64,000 nucleotides of DNA, from NCBI GenBank assembly GCA_021811185.1, contig JAJZPL010000003.1:92579-156578 (forward strand), read 5' to 3'. Source of the stretch: a bacterium (lineage in GTDB: Bacteria; Elusimicrobiota; Elusimicrobia; Elusimicrobiales; UBA9959). This document shows positions 27,454 to 35,183 of this stretch, one piece after another. Position 1 is the stretch's first letter, and each line of letters starts with the position of its first letter. Made by a program: the position numbers and the translations under genes. The notes beneath the pieces are model-generated. The model was not told the origin of the DNA. It worked only from the letters and a program-made list of their open reading frames with translations, and made no database searches.

Positions 27454-29655
27454 ATGTTTAACGATATCAGGTTGCGCGCCGCGCTTTGCTGCGCTTTGTT
27501 CTGCGCCGGCGCGCCGCGCGCTTTTTGCCAGGAAGGCGGGGTGGATTTCTTCCAGTCCTCGCTCAGCGAGATCATGGACACTCCGATGCTGGCGGCTTCC
27601 TATTCCGAGGAACGGCCCTCCGACGCGGCCGCGACCGCCTACGTGATAACCGCCGAAACCATCGAAAAACGCGGTTATTCTACGCTGGCCGGCCTCCTGA
27701 ACGATATCCCGCAGTTCCAGGTGCAGCGCAACTCCGACGTGCGCCGCCTCAACGTAGTAAGCGTCCGCGGCGTCCCCTATAACGAAAGGCTGGTCATCCT
27801 GTACGACGGGGTGCGGGTAACGCCGCCTACCGGCGACGTGATGAGCCTGGGCGGCCAGTTCTCGCTCAAGACCGCGGAGCGCGTGGAGATAGTGCTCGGG
27901 CCTATGTCCTCGCTCTACGGGGCCGACGCCTTCAGCGGGGTGATAAATATCGTAACGCGCAAGCCGGGATCCGCGGCGGCGGGAGCGAAGTACGGCAGTT
28001 TCAATTCCCGGGCCGGAAATATTTCCGCTTCCGGCGGCCTGCCGCCGGAGAGGCTGGCCGACAACCCCGGCGTGGCCTCGGCGTCCGTGGCTTACGAGGC
28101 GCAGGCGAGCGCCAACCCGAAACTCCCGGACCTTTACAAAACCGACTATTCCTGGTTCAACAATGAGTATCAGAGCGGCAAAGAGAAACTCCCGGACTCT
28201 TCCATAAAAACCGGGCTGCCGGTAGTGAAATATGACGCGGCTACCGGATCCGCTTTCCTTAACGCCAGGCTTAACCTCGGAGATTTCGAAGCAGGCCTGA
28301 TAAAAATGCGCGAATCCCACTCCTCTTCCATCGGCGTGAAGCCGGAGCTGACCATCTACGGCAAGGACTCGCGCTTCATCACCGAGGACTGGACCCTTTA
28401 CGGGCGCCACAGCTATACCGCCTCCGACGAGAGCTGGAAACTTTCCACGCAACTCTCCCATTACAATTACAACATAGACCCGGAGACCAGGTTCGTGAAC
28501 AGTTTTTCAGGCTATACCGACGCCTTCAAGTACGCCTCCTCGCAGACCAATTCGCTAGAGGAGGTCCTTTCATTCGAGCCTGCCGAGGGCTTTCCGGCCC
28601 TGGTGGGCTTCACCTACCAGGACAACTCCGTCCTGCCTTACACTTCGGACCTGGGACACAAGTTCAACACGTCTTTGAGCCCGGGGTCGCAGGATTTCGT
28701 CTACGCGGGGTCCACTATTCCCGTGGATTTCTATTCGCTCCGCTACTCCAACACCGGGGCTTTCCTGCAACTGCAGGCGCGCGAAATAGGCAACGTCTCC
28801 GTCTCCCTGGGAATGCGGTACGACTACAACACCGCCTACGGCCCCACCTGGAACCCCCGCGCGGGGCTGGTCTGGAAACCGGGAGGGGAGGAGACTACGG
28901 TGGTAAAGCTGCTGTACGGCGAAGCCTACCTGGCCCCGTCCCCTTTTTACACGCATAAACACTTCGGGTCTTTCGTCTCCTCGCCCACCCCCACCGGGTA
29001 TTACAGCTATTTCTTCCACGTCCCGAGCGACGACCTGGACCCGGAGAAGATACGCTCCGTGGAGGCGGACCTCGCCCACAGTTTCGGCCACGGCCTGCGC
29101 GTCTCGGTCAATCCATATTACACCAGGGTCAGGGACCTGATCCAGGACGTCTTGACCGGCCCCGGCACCTTCCACGGCGTGGACGTACTGCAGATAGAAA
29201 AGGCCATGAACCGTGGCTCCATGGAAACCTACGGGGCCACCCTGCGGGCCGACGCGGTGCTGCGCGGCGGGAAATGGAGCTTTGAACCCTGGGCGGCCTA
29301 TACTTATTCCGAGGGCCGCCTTGCGGGGTCCCCGCTGCCGTTCAATTCAAGGCATACCCTGCAGTCGGGTGTATCGGCCCTGCGCGGCAGGTGGACGGTA
29401 ACCCCGAAAGCGCTGTACCGCTCGGAAAGCCGCGACCAGGACGGAATAAGGGTCCCGCAGTTCACGGTCGTAGACATGTCCGTGCGCTATGCTTTCTCCC
29501 GCATGAAAATGGGGGCGCTGACGGCCTACCTGAACCTTAAAAATATTTTAGACAGGCGCTATTACAACGGCGCCTACGGCGGGGGGGCGGACCACCTGGC
29601 CGGCGCCCCGCAGGACCCGTTTTCGGCGGAGGCCGGGTTCAGCCTGAAATTTTAA
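27454..29655 (+). CDS. TonB-dependent outer-membrane receptor
   Basis: The product is 733 residues: signal peptide, a plug domain (~50-170; TAYVITAETIEKRGYSTLAG, SVRGVPYNERLVILYDGVRV, YGADAFSGVINIVTR), then a 22-strand-type barrel ending in a C-terminal Phe (EAGFSLKF). It imports a scarce ligand across the outer membrane using TonB/ExbBD energy. The segment SSLSEIMDTPM before the plug resembles a TonB box region but I cannot fix it. Its ribosome site is GGAGGG. The next gene encodes a periplasmic substrate-binding-like protein, 3 bases downstream. Ligand unknown. Confidence 0.93.
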   Translation: MFNDIRLRAALCCALFCAGAPRAFCQEGGVDFFQSSLSEIMDTPMLAASYSEERPSDAAATAYVITAETIEKRGYSTLAGLLNDIPQFQVQRNSDVRRLNVVSVRGVPYNERLVILYDGVRVTPPTGDVMSLGGQFSLKTAERVEIVLGPMSSLYGADAFSGVINIVTRKPGSAAAGAKYGSFNSRAGNISASGGLPPERLADNPGVASASVAYEAQASANPKLPDLYKTDYSWFNNEYQSGKEKLPDSSIKTGLPVVKYDAATGSAFLNARLNLGDFEAGLIKMRESHSSSIGVKPELTIYGKDSRFITEDWTLYGRHSYTASDESWKLSTQLSHYNYNIDPETRFVNSFSGYTDAFKYASSQTNSLEEVLSFEPAEGFPALVGFTYQDNSVLPYTSDLGHKFNTSLSPGSQDFVYAGSTIPVDFYSLRYSNTGAFLQLQAREIGNVSVSLGMRYDYNTAYGPTWNPRAGLVWKPGGEETTVVKLLYGEAYLAPSPFYTHKHFGSFVSSPTPTGYYSYFFHVPSDDLDPEKIRSVEADLAHSFGHGLRVSVNPYYTRVRDLIQDVLTGPGTFHGVDVLQIEKAMNRGSMETYGATLRADAVLRGGKWSFEPWAAYTYSEGRLAGSPLPFNSRHTLQSGVSALRGRWTVTPKALYRSESRDQDGIRVPQFTVVDMSVRYAFSRMKMGALTAYLNLKNILDRRYYNGAYGGGADHLAGAPQDPFSAEAGFSLKF

Positions 29656-29658
29656 CCG

Positions 29659-30513
29659 ATGAACATTAAAGCGCGAGAGAGCTTAAGGAAAAGGGCCGCC
29701 TGCGCGGCCGTTTCGGCGCTGCTGCTCCCGGCCGCTTTCCGGGCCGAGGCCGGCGAACTGGCGGCGGTGATCTCGTCCCCTTCCGCCCCCTACACCCAGG
29801 CGCTCTCGGGGTTCAAAGCCGCGCTGCCCCTGCCTTACGAGTCCTATGACGCATCCAAGCCGGGCTTCGCCCCGCCCGAAGACCTCAGGTTCGTGGCCGC
29901 TTTCGGCGTGCGGGCGGCGGCGGTCGACTACCCGCCAGGCACGCGCCTGGTGTACGCCCTGGCTCCGGTAATAGCCCGCAAACCGGGCTGGCACGAGATC
30001 TCCATGCTGCCGGCGCCGGAGAAGGCCGTGGACGCCTACCAGGCGCTGCAGCCTTCGCTCAAGCGCCTGGCGGTCTTCTGGAGCAAATATCCTGATGAAA
30101 GGTATATAGGCGAGCTTGTAAAGGCGGGGGCTCCCAGGGGCATAACGATTATCCCGGTAAAGATCAAGAGCCCCGACTTTTTTCCAGAGCGCCTGCGGTC
30201 CCTTATGGAAAAAATTGACGCTTTCTGGCTTATGCCCGATCCCGCCCTTATAAACCCCGGCAGCCTGATGGTGCTGGCTAATTTTTCCTGCGCCAACGCC
30301 ATCCCGTTCTACGCGCCTACCTCCGCCCTGGTCCAGGACGGCGCCAGCGCGTCATTCTCCGCGGATTTCGAGGCCGCCGGCGCTGCCGCGGCGCGGGTCA
30401 TAAGCAACATCTATCACGGCGAAGACCAGCCCGCCGTAACTTACCCGGGCAACGCGGTGATGCGGGTGAACACGGAATTGGCGGACAAGTGCCGCTGGCC
30501 CTTCAAAAAGTAA
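29659..30513 (+). CDS. ABC-type substrate-binding-like protein (PF04392-like)
   Basis: The product is 284 residues with an N-terminal signal (ALLLPAAFRAEA). The body resembles the ABC_sub_bind family, a type I periplasmic-binding fold: LAAVISSPSAPY strand, LKRLAVFWSKYPDERYIGEL, DAFWLMPDPALINPGSL, and IPFYAPTSALVQDGA. Such proteins commonly accompany a TonB receptor. No ABC permease or ATPase follows, so it may act as a partner of the receptor or use a transporter elsewhere. It is translationally coupled, with no clear ribosome site of its own. Ligand unknown. Confidence 0.78.
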   Translation: MNIKARESLRKRAACAAVSALLLPAAFRAEAGELAAVISSPSAPYTQALSGFKAALPLPYESYDASKPGFAPPEDLRFVAAFGVRAAAVDYPPGTRLVYALAPVIARKPGWHEISMLPAPEKAVDAYQALQPSLKRLAVFWSKYPDERYIGELVKAGAPRGITIIPVKIKSPDFFPERLRSLMEKIDAFWLMPDPALINPGSLMVLANFSCANAIPFYAPTSALVQDGASASFSADFEAAGAAAARVISNIYHGEDQPAVTYPGNAVMRVNTELADKCRWPFKK

Positions 30514-30542
30514 GCCTCCCGGCTGCTTCCTGCGCAAAAAGA

Positions 30543-30564
30543 AAGGCCCCTTAAAAGGGGCCTT
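30543..30564. terminator. Bidirectional terminator between the TonB operon and endonuclease paralog 2
   Basis: AAGGCCCCTT pairs with AAGGGGCCTT; A-rich before and T-rich after, so it can serve both convergent genes. Confidence 0.8.
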
Positions 30565-30584
30565 CTTTATTTAAGTTCTGATAT

Positions 30585-31475
30585 TCAATGCGCTTCGAAT
30601 ACGGCTTCGCCTATCTTGTCGGCCAGGGCGGGGTTGTCTATGAAAGGATTGCGGTTGCCCTGGAACTTCTCCACCAGGTCGTTGCGGCGGCGCTCGTTGG
30701 CGTCCGGCGGGTCCATGCGGTTCCACTGCAGCAGCATGGGCACGTTCTTGGTCCAGAAAGCGTCGTAATTCATGCCGCCCTGGCGGATGCTGTGGTCGTA
30801 GTAGCGCACCACGAAGTACAGCAGGGCGCGGGCCACGTTGCCCTTGGCGGCGTCGGCGGGTTCATAACCCTCCTTGCCCAGTTTAGAGCCGGCGGAGGTG
30901 CTGTAAGTGGCGTTCGAGACCATCGCGTATTTAAGGTTGCCGCGGCGGCCGTTGGGGACGGAGAGAGTGGAGCCAAGCTGGTGCAGATCGGCCACCATCG
31001 GCAGGTTGCTGTTAAAGTAGCTCTGGGGCCAGATATGTTCGGCGTTTATAAAGTCGCCGCTTTTCCCGTCCCCGTTCTGGTCGCCCTGTTCCTTATAGGA
31101 GTTCCCGTTGCCTCCGGAACCGTTTATGCAGACCTGGGAATACAGGACTATTATGCCGGGACCGCCGTTGCAGCCGGTATTGTCGGCCGTGGCGTACATA
31201 TAAGACTTCGACGCTTTATAGGACGGCTGAAAGGTAGGGGCGGGGGTAACGGACTGGTGAAGGTACTGGAACAGTTGTTCGCCGGAAAGCGAAGGGTCGG
31301 GGGCCTGCTGCGCCTTATAGAGCGCGGGGGTTCCCGGCATGGGTACGGCGATATCCAGGAACGCCGCCGGAACGGAAGCCCTCAGGGCTTCTAAAGCCGG
31401 GACCTGGGCTGCCAGGTTAGAGAGGGGGGAGAGGTTAAGTACCGCAAGTAAGAGTATTCCAACGAAGCGTTTCAA
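30585..31475 (-). CDS. Secreted endonuclease I family protein, paralog 2
   Basis: The product is 296 residues, again starting at TTG with GGAGGAATC immediately upstream and a signal peptide at the very N-terminus. The active-site motif INAEHIWPQSYF (143-154) keeps the catalytic His. The second motif reads DLHQLGST where paralog 1 has DLHHIFPT, so one His and the following Pro are replaced; the Asn-Arg segment PNGRRG is kept. It could have altered activity or specificity. Overall similarity and identical start context indicate duplication with paralog 1, now separated by the TonB operon on the other strand. Confidence 0.9.
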   Translation of the reverse strand: MKRFVGILLLAVLNLSPLSNLAAQVPALEALRASVPAAFLDIAVPMPGTPALYKAQQAPDPSLSGEQLFQYLHQSVTPAPTFQPSYKASKSYMYATADNTGCNGGPGIIVLYSQVCINGSGGNGNSYKEQGDQNGDGKSGDFINAEHIWPQSYFNSNLPMVADLHQLGSTLSVPNGRRGNLKYAMVSNATYSTSAGSKLGKEGYEPADAAKGNVARALLYFVVRYYDHSIRQGGMNYDAFWTKNVPMLLQWNRMDPPDANERRRNDLVEKFQGNRNPFIDNPALADKIGEAVFEAH

Positions 31476-31565
31476 GATTCCTCCGAGAGTACCACGCTGA
31501 CAGGCTTGACCAGAATCAACTGATTAAAGTCAATATAGTTTAGCCTATGATGCCTATTCAGCAAG

Positions 31566-31602
31566 GGCCAAAGGGCCCAGATGTTATCTGGGTCCTTTGG
31601 CC
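31566..31602. repeat. Long hairpin of unknown role
   Basis: Two 17-base arms (31566-31582 and 31586-31602) pair completely except for one G-T wobble, with a GTT loop. No T-run follows on either strand, so it is not an ordinary intrinsic terminator. It lies upstream of endonuclease paralog 2. Confidence 0.6.
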
Positions 31603-31634
31603 TATAAAACGCTATTTCACGTTGGAACCGCAAA

Positions 31635-31660
31635 TAAAAAAGGCCGCAAGAAGCGGCCTT
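31635..31660 (-). terminator. Terminator of marC
   Basis: AAGGCCGC/GCGGCCTT stem with a T-run on the minus strand. Confidence 0.8.
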
Positions 31661-31682
31661 AATTATCGCGAATGAGCCCTGA

Positions 31683-32327
31683 TCAGCGGAGCAGCAGCAG
31701 CCCCTGGATGCCTTCCCATATTATCTGTACGCCTATGGCGAGCAGGATGAAGGCCGAGATCTTGGAGATGGTCTGCTCCCCGGCGCGTCCCAGGCGCTTG
31801 ATCAGGTATTCCGAGTAGCGGTAGAAGAAGAACACGCTTAAGGCGGCCAGGGCTATCCCGGCCGAGATGCCGGCGAAGTTCACCCAGGTGGCGCTGGCGA
31901 GCAGGGAGCCGGCCGGCACCAGGGTAAGGGTAACGGCTATCGAGCCGGGGCCGGCGGTAACGGGCATGGTCATGGGGAAGAAGGCTTTGGCGGTCATCCT
32001 GGCCTTCAGCTCGTCCTGCTCGTCCCTCGAGAACTTGGGCTGGCTGTTAAGCATGCGCCAGGCGGTGTTAAATAGCAGCAGGCCGCCGGCGATGCGGATC
32101 ACGGGGACGGAGATCCCGAAGATCTTAAGCAGCCAGCCGCCGGCCACCAGCACCGCGAAAAGCAGCATAAAGGTGTTCTTGCCGATCAGCCAGGCCAGGC
32201 GGTGCCGGTCGTCGTCCGGCAGGGACGAGGTCATGTCCAGGAAGATGGGGGACATGGCGGGCGGATTAAGGATAGGGAAAAGCGCGAGAAAAGCGAGGCC
32301 GGTGTAGCTCAGGAACTCTTGTATCAT
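31683..32327 (-). CDS. MarC family integral membrane protein
   Basis: The product is 214 residues with six hydrophobic segments. LFPILNPPAMSPIF near the N-terminus and FFPMTMPVTAGPGSIAVTL in the middle are the hallmark MarC repeats, each carrying the Asn/Pro or Thr-x-Gly-Pro-Gly core. The family was once linked to multiple antibiotic resistance but its transport role is unsettled; some members are annotated as neutral amino-acid transporters. It is a single-gene unit with its own terminator. Confidence 0.9.
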   Translation of the reverse strand: MIQEFLSYTGLAFLALFPILNPPAMSPIFLDMTSSLPDDDRHRLAWLIGKNTFMLLFAVLVAGGWLLKIFGISVPVIRIAGGLLLFNTAWRMLNSQPKFSRDEQDELKARMTAKAFFPMTMPVTAGPGSIAVTLTLVPAGSLLASATWVNFAGISAGIALAALSVFFFYRYSEYLIKRLGRAGEQTISKISAFILLAIGVQIIWEGIQGLLLLR

Positions 32328-32356
32328 GCGGATATTATCGCATTTTGGGCGGGCGA

Positions 32357-32387
32357 CAAAAAAGAGGCGCCCGCCGAGGCGCCTCTT
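32357..32387 (-). terminator. Terminator of the amt / porin-like unit
   Basis: A 10-bp AAGAGGCGCC/GGCGCCTCTT stem followed on the minus strand by a T-run. Confidence 0.82.
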
Positions 32388-32402
32388 CGTAAGCCGGGAC
32401 TT

Positions 32403-33134
32403 CTACCAAAGATTCACGTCAAGCTGCACGGTAAAAGTATCCGCGCCGGCCACTTTCGGGTTATTGTAGATGTCATAACCTAACAGCAGGCTGGTGTTCG
32501 GAGTGAAAGCCCAGGAAAAACCGAAACTGAGCGCGCCGAGGGCGGAGCCGCCGCCCTGGTAGTCCACCGCCGCCCAGAGCTTGTCGGAGATCTCGCTTAT
32601 GGTCCGGTCCCAGGAAAGCAGCGCGCCGTTATTGGCCTTCTTGCCGTTCTCGTCCACCAGCACCTTATCGTTGCCGGAGAAGTAGCCGGCGGAGAGCCGG
32701 CCGAGTTTGCCGAAATTCCTGGCGGCCAGGCCGTAGACCACGTCCTGGTCCGTGACGTCCTTTTTAAGGCCGAAATTATAGCCGCCCAGCGCCAACGCCG
32801 GAGAACCGGAGAAAAGCGAGCCCTCTGGGGTACCGGCCTTGGCGTGCAGGTAGACCGGGTAGCTGTCCGCGGGAAGCCCGGCTTTCATCACGTCGAAACC
32901 GGCTTCGGCCTGTACTTTCTCATACGGCAGCACGCCGATGGTGGGCCCGATCATGAAAACCGGGGCTTTCCAGGTTCCGTTATCCTCTTTCTGCGCCGCG
33001 ACGTAGTTGTCCACGTTCAGATGCGCTACCTTGTATTTCTGAATATCGGTGGAGGGGATCCAGATCTGTGTGGACGGGGTAGCGCCCGCGGCCGAGGCCG
33101 ACAGCATCAACGCGGTCATTATGATCTTTTTCAT
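32403..33134 (-). CDS. Small outer-membrane beta-barrel candidate linked to amt
   Basis: The product is 243 residues, with signal peptide MKKIIMTALMLSASAAGA. The mature chain has alternating hydrophobic strands (GGYNFGL, VVYGLAARNF, LSAGYFSG, LGALSFGFSWAF, SLLLGYDIYN) and ends FTVQLDVNLW with a C-terminal aromatic residue, as in barrel-assembly targets. I cannot assign a named family. It follows amt on the same strand after ~67 bases containing a strong hairpin, so it may be an outer-membrane channel for the same nutrient; that is inference from position. Confidence 0.7.
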   Translation of the reverse strand: MKKIIMTALMLSASAAGATPSTQIWIPSTDIQKYKVAHLNVDNYVAAQKEDNGTWKAPVFMIGPTIGVLPYEKVQAEAGFDVMKAGLPADSYPVYLHAKAGTPEGSLFSGSPALALGGYNFGLKKDVTDQDVVYGLAARNFGKLGRLSAGYFSGNDKVLVDENGKKANNGALLSWDRTISEISDKLWAAVDYQGGGSALGALSFGFSWAFTPNTSLLLGYDIYNNPKVAGADTFTVQLDVNLW

Positions 33135-33156
33135 TTTTTTCTCCTTATATTAAGAG

Positions 33157-33190
33157 GAAGCCCGCCCCGCCTCGCGGCAGGACGGGCTCC
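33157..33190 (-). terminator. Hairpin between amt and the porin-like gene
   Basis: An imperfect GC-rich stem (AGCCCG/CGGGCT ends) between the two genes. Without a strong T-run it may be a partial terminator or mRNA stabiliser setting different expression levels. Confidence 0.4.
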
Positions 33191-33201
33191 CTAAGCCGCA
33201 A

Positions 33202-34413
33202 TTAATGCAGATAGGCGGTTTCGCCGTGCAGCGCTTCGTCCAGGCCGTCCGTTTCTTCCTTCTCCGAGGTCCTTACCGGCGTGAAAAGGTTTATCACGAA
33301 CAGGCTGCCGTAAGAGAAGGCAAAGGCGTAAGCGGCGGTAGCCGTTACGGCAAGAGCTTCCTTCAGGAAGAAGTTCATGCCGCCGTGCCAGAGGCCGTTA
33401 GCGCCGGCCGCGTTCACCGCGGTGGTGCCGAACACGCCGAGCATGATAACGCCCAGGAAGCCGCCCACTCCGTGCACGCCCCAGACGTCCAGGGAGTCGT
33501 CCCAGCCCAGCTTGTTCTTCAGGTTGACCGCTATATAGCAGACCACGCTGGACAGGATGCCGATGAACACCGCGGCCTTGGTGGTAACGTAACCGGCGCC
33601 GGGGGTTATAGTGGCGAGACCCGCTATGGAGCCGGTCAGCAGGCCTACGAACTTGGGTTTCTTCTCCAGCGACCAGGCGATGAACAGCCAGGTGATGGCG
33701 GCGAAGGAAGCGGCCACGTCGGTGTTGACGAAGGCGAGCGCGGTCACGGAATCCACCTTAAGTTCGCTGCCGGCGTTGAAGCCGTACCAGCCGAACCACA
33801 GGAGGCCGGTGCCGAGGGCCACGAGCGGGATGCTGTGCGCGCCGGTCTCCACGACCTTGCGCTTGCCGACGAAGAAGACGGAAGCCAGCGCCGCGAAGCC
33901 CGCGGTGGCGTGCACCACGATGCCGCCGGCGAAGTCCAGCACGCCGTGCGCGGCCATCAGCCCGCCGCCCCAGACCATGTGGCAGAGGGGGAAGTACACG
34001 AAGATCAGCCAGGCCACCAGGAAGATCAGGTAGGCCTTGAAGTTGATGCGGTTCGTGAACGCGCCGGTGATCAGCGCCGGGGTGATCTGCGCGAACATCA
34101 TCTGGTACGCGAAGAACACCAGCAGCGGGATGCTGGTAGAGCCGGCGAAGGCCGTGGCCGGCGTGATGCCGTGCATGAAGGCCATGTCCAGGTTGCCGAT
34201 CACGGCGCCCTGGCCGCCGGAGAAGCACAGCGAGTAGCCGAAAGCGTACCACAGCACCGTGGTCACGCCCATCGAAACGAAGCTCTGTATCATGATGGCC
34301 AGCACGTTCTTGCGGCCTACGAGCCCGCCGTAGAAAAAGGCGAGGCCGGGGGTCATGAGCATGACGAGGCTGGTCGACACGAGCATGAACCCGGTATTTC
34401 CGGTATCGAACAT
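33202..34413 (-). CDS. amt: Ammonium transporter
   Basis: The product is 403 residues with eleven hydrophobic segments. AMT/MEP/Rh signatures include TPGLAFFYGGLVGRKN, the twin pore histidines (His168 in DFAGGIVVHATAG and the second in GVHGVGGFLG), and the inner Phe gate region. The short C-terminal tail GLDEALHGETAY is the conserved PII-interacting end. No glnK/glnB gene lies next to it; instead a small porin-like gene follows. A GGAGGAAAA ribosome site precedes the ATG, with a TATAAT some 40 bases upstream on the minus strand. Confidence 0.97.
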   Translation of the reverse strand: MFDTGNTGFMLVSTSLVMLMTPGLAFFYGGLVGRKNVLAIMIQSFVSMGVTTVLWYAFGYSLCFSGGQGAVIGNLDMAFMHGITPATAFAGSTSIPLLVFFAYQMMFAQITPALITGAFTNRINFKAYLIFLVAWLIFVYFPLCHMVWGGGLMAAHGVLDFAGGIVVHATAGFAALASVFFVGKRKVVETGAHSIPLVALGTGLLWFGWYGFNAGSELKVDSVTALAFVNTDVAASFAAITWLFIAWSLEKKPKFVGLLTGSIAGLATITPGAGYVTTKAAVFIGILSSVVCYIAVNLKNKLGWDDSLDVWGVHGVGGFLGVIMLGVFGTTAVNAAGANGLWHGGMNFFLKEALAVTATAAYAFAFSYGSLFVINLFTPVRTSEKEETDGLDEALHGETAYLH

Positions 34414-34535
34414 AGGTTTTCCTCCGTTGAAGTATGCGCGCTCACGGCCGCGCTTTCCTTATTATAGGGATTGACGGAGGGACGGGGTATCGGGGATTCC
34501 CCTAAAGGGTTGGTGGAAAAACCTTATGACGCCGG

Positions 34536-35183
34536 TCAGAGGCTGACCAGCCCTTCCTTTACGGCGTAGCGGGTGAGGCCGGCTATGCTCTGGATGTCCA
34601 GTTTCTCCATGATCTTCTTGCGGTGGGTCTCCACGGTCTTCACGCTGAGGGCCAACTTGCTGGAAATTTCCTTGGTGCGCAGGCCTTCGGCCAGCAGCTG
34701 CAGCACCTCGCGCTCACGGGCGGAGAGGATGGTGAAAGGGCTGCGGGGATCCGCGGCCAGCCCTTTGAGGTAGTCGCCCAGCACCAGCGAAGTGATGCCG
34801 GCGCTGAGAAAATAGCGGCCGCAGCTCACGGCCTTGATGGCGTCCATCAGCTCTTCGAAAGCGGAGTCTTTCAGCAGGTAGGCGCGCGCGCCCGCCTTTA
34901 AAATTTCGGTGACGTACTTGCGGTCGTTGTGCATGGACAGGGCGATGATGCGGGGAGGCCGGCGGCCCGCGGCTATCTTTCTGGCGGCCTCTATCCCGTT
35001 AAGCCCGGGCATGGAGATGTCCATGATGACGATGTCGGGGGAAAGTTCGCCGGCCAGCTTCACGGCCTCGAGCCCGTCGCGGGCGCCGCCGACCACTTTG
35101 AGGCCGGGCTGCTTCTCCAGCAGCGCGCGCAGGCCCTCGCGGAAGATCTTATGGTCGTCGCAGATCAGTATCTTTTTTTCCAT
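34536..35183 (-). CDS. NarL/FixJ-family response regulator
   Basis: The product is 215 residues. Receiver: acidic pair at 9-10, phosphoacceptor Asp55 in IVIMDISMPG, and the Lys in YLLKDS. LuxR-type helix-turn-helix at the C-terminus: LSAREREVLQLLAEGLRTKE and LALSVKTVETHRKKIMEKL. Its start lies inside the 3' end of the kinase gene (35-base overlap), so the two are translationally coupled and form a cognate pair. Target genes unknown; amt is the next gene downstream on the same strand. Confidence 0.94.
   Translation of the reverse strand: MEKKILICDDHKIFREGLRALLEKQPGLKVVGGARDGLEAVKLAGELSPDIVIMDISMPGLNGIEAARKIAAGRRPPRIIALSMHNDRKYVTEILKAGARAYLLKDSAFEELMDAIKAVSCGRYFLSAGITSLVLGDYLKGLAADPRSPFTILSAREREVLQLLAEGLRTKEISSKLALSVKTVETHRKKIMEKLDIQSIAGLTRYAVKEGLVSL

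Noticed and set aside
34414..34535. Sigma-54 promoter for amt
   Set aside because: I looked for the GG-N10-GC spacing typical of nitrogen-regulated promoters and found none; only a TATAAT on the minus strand.
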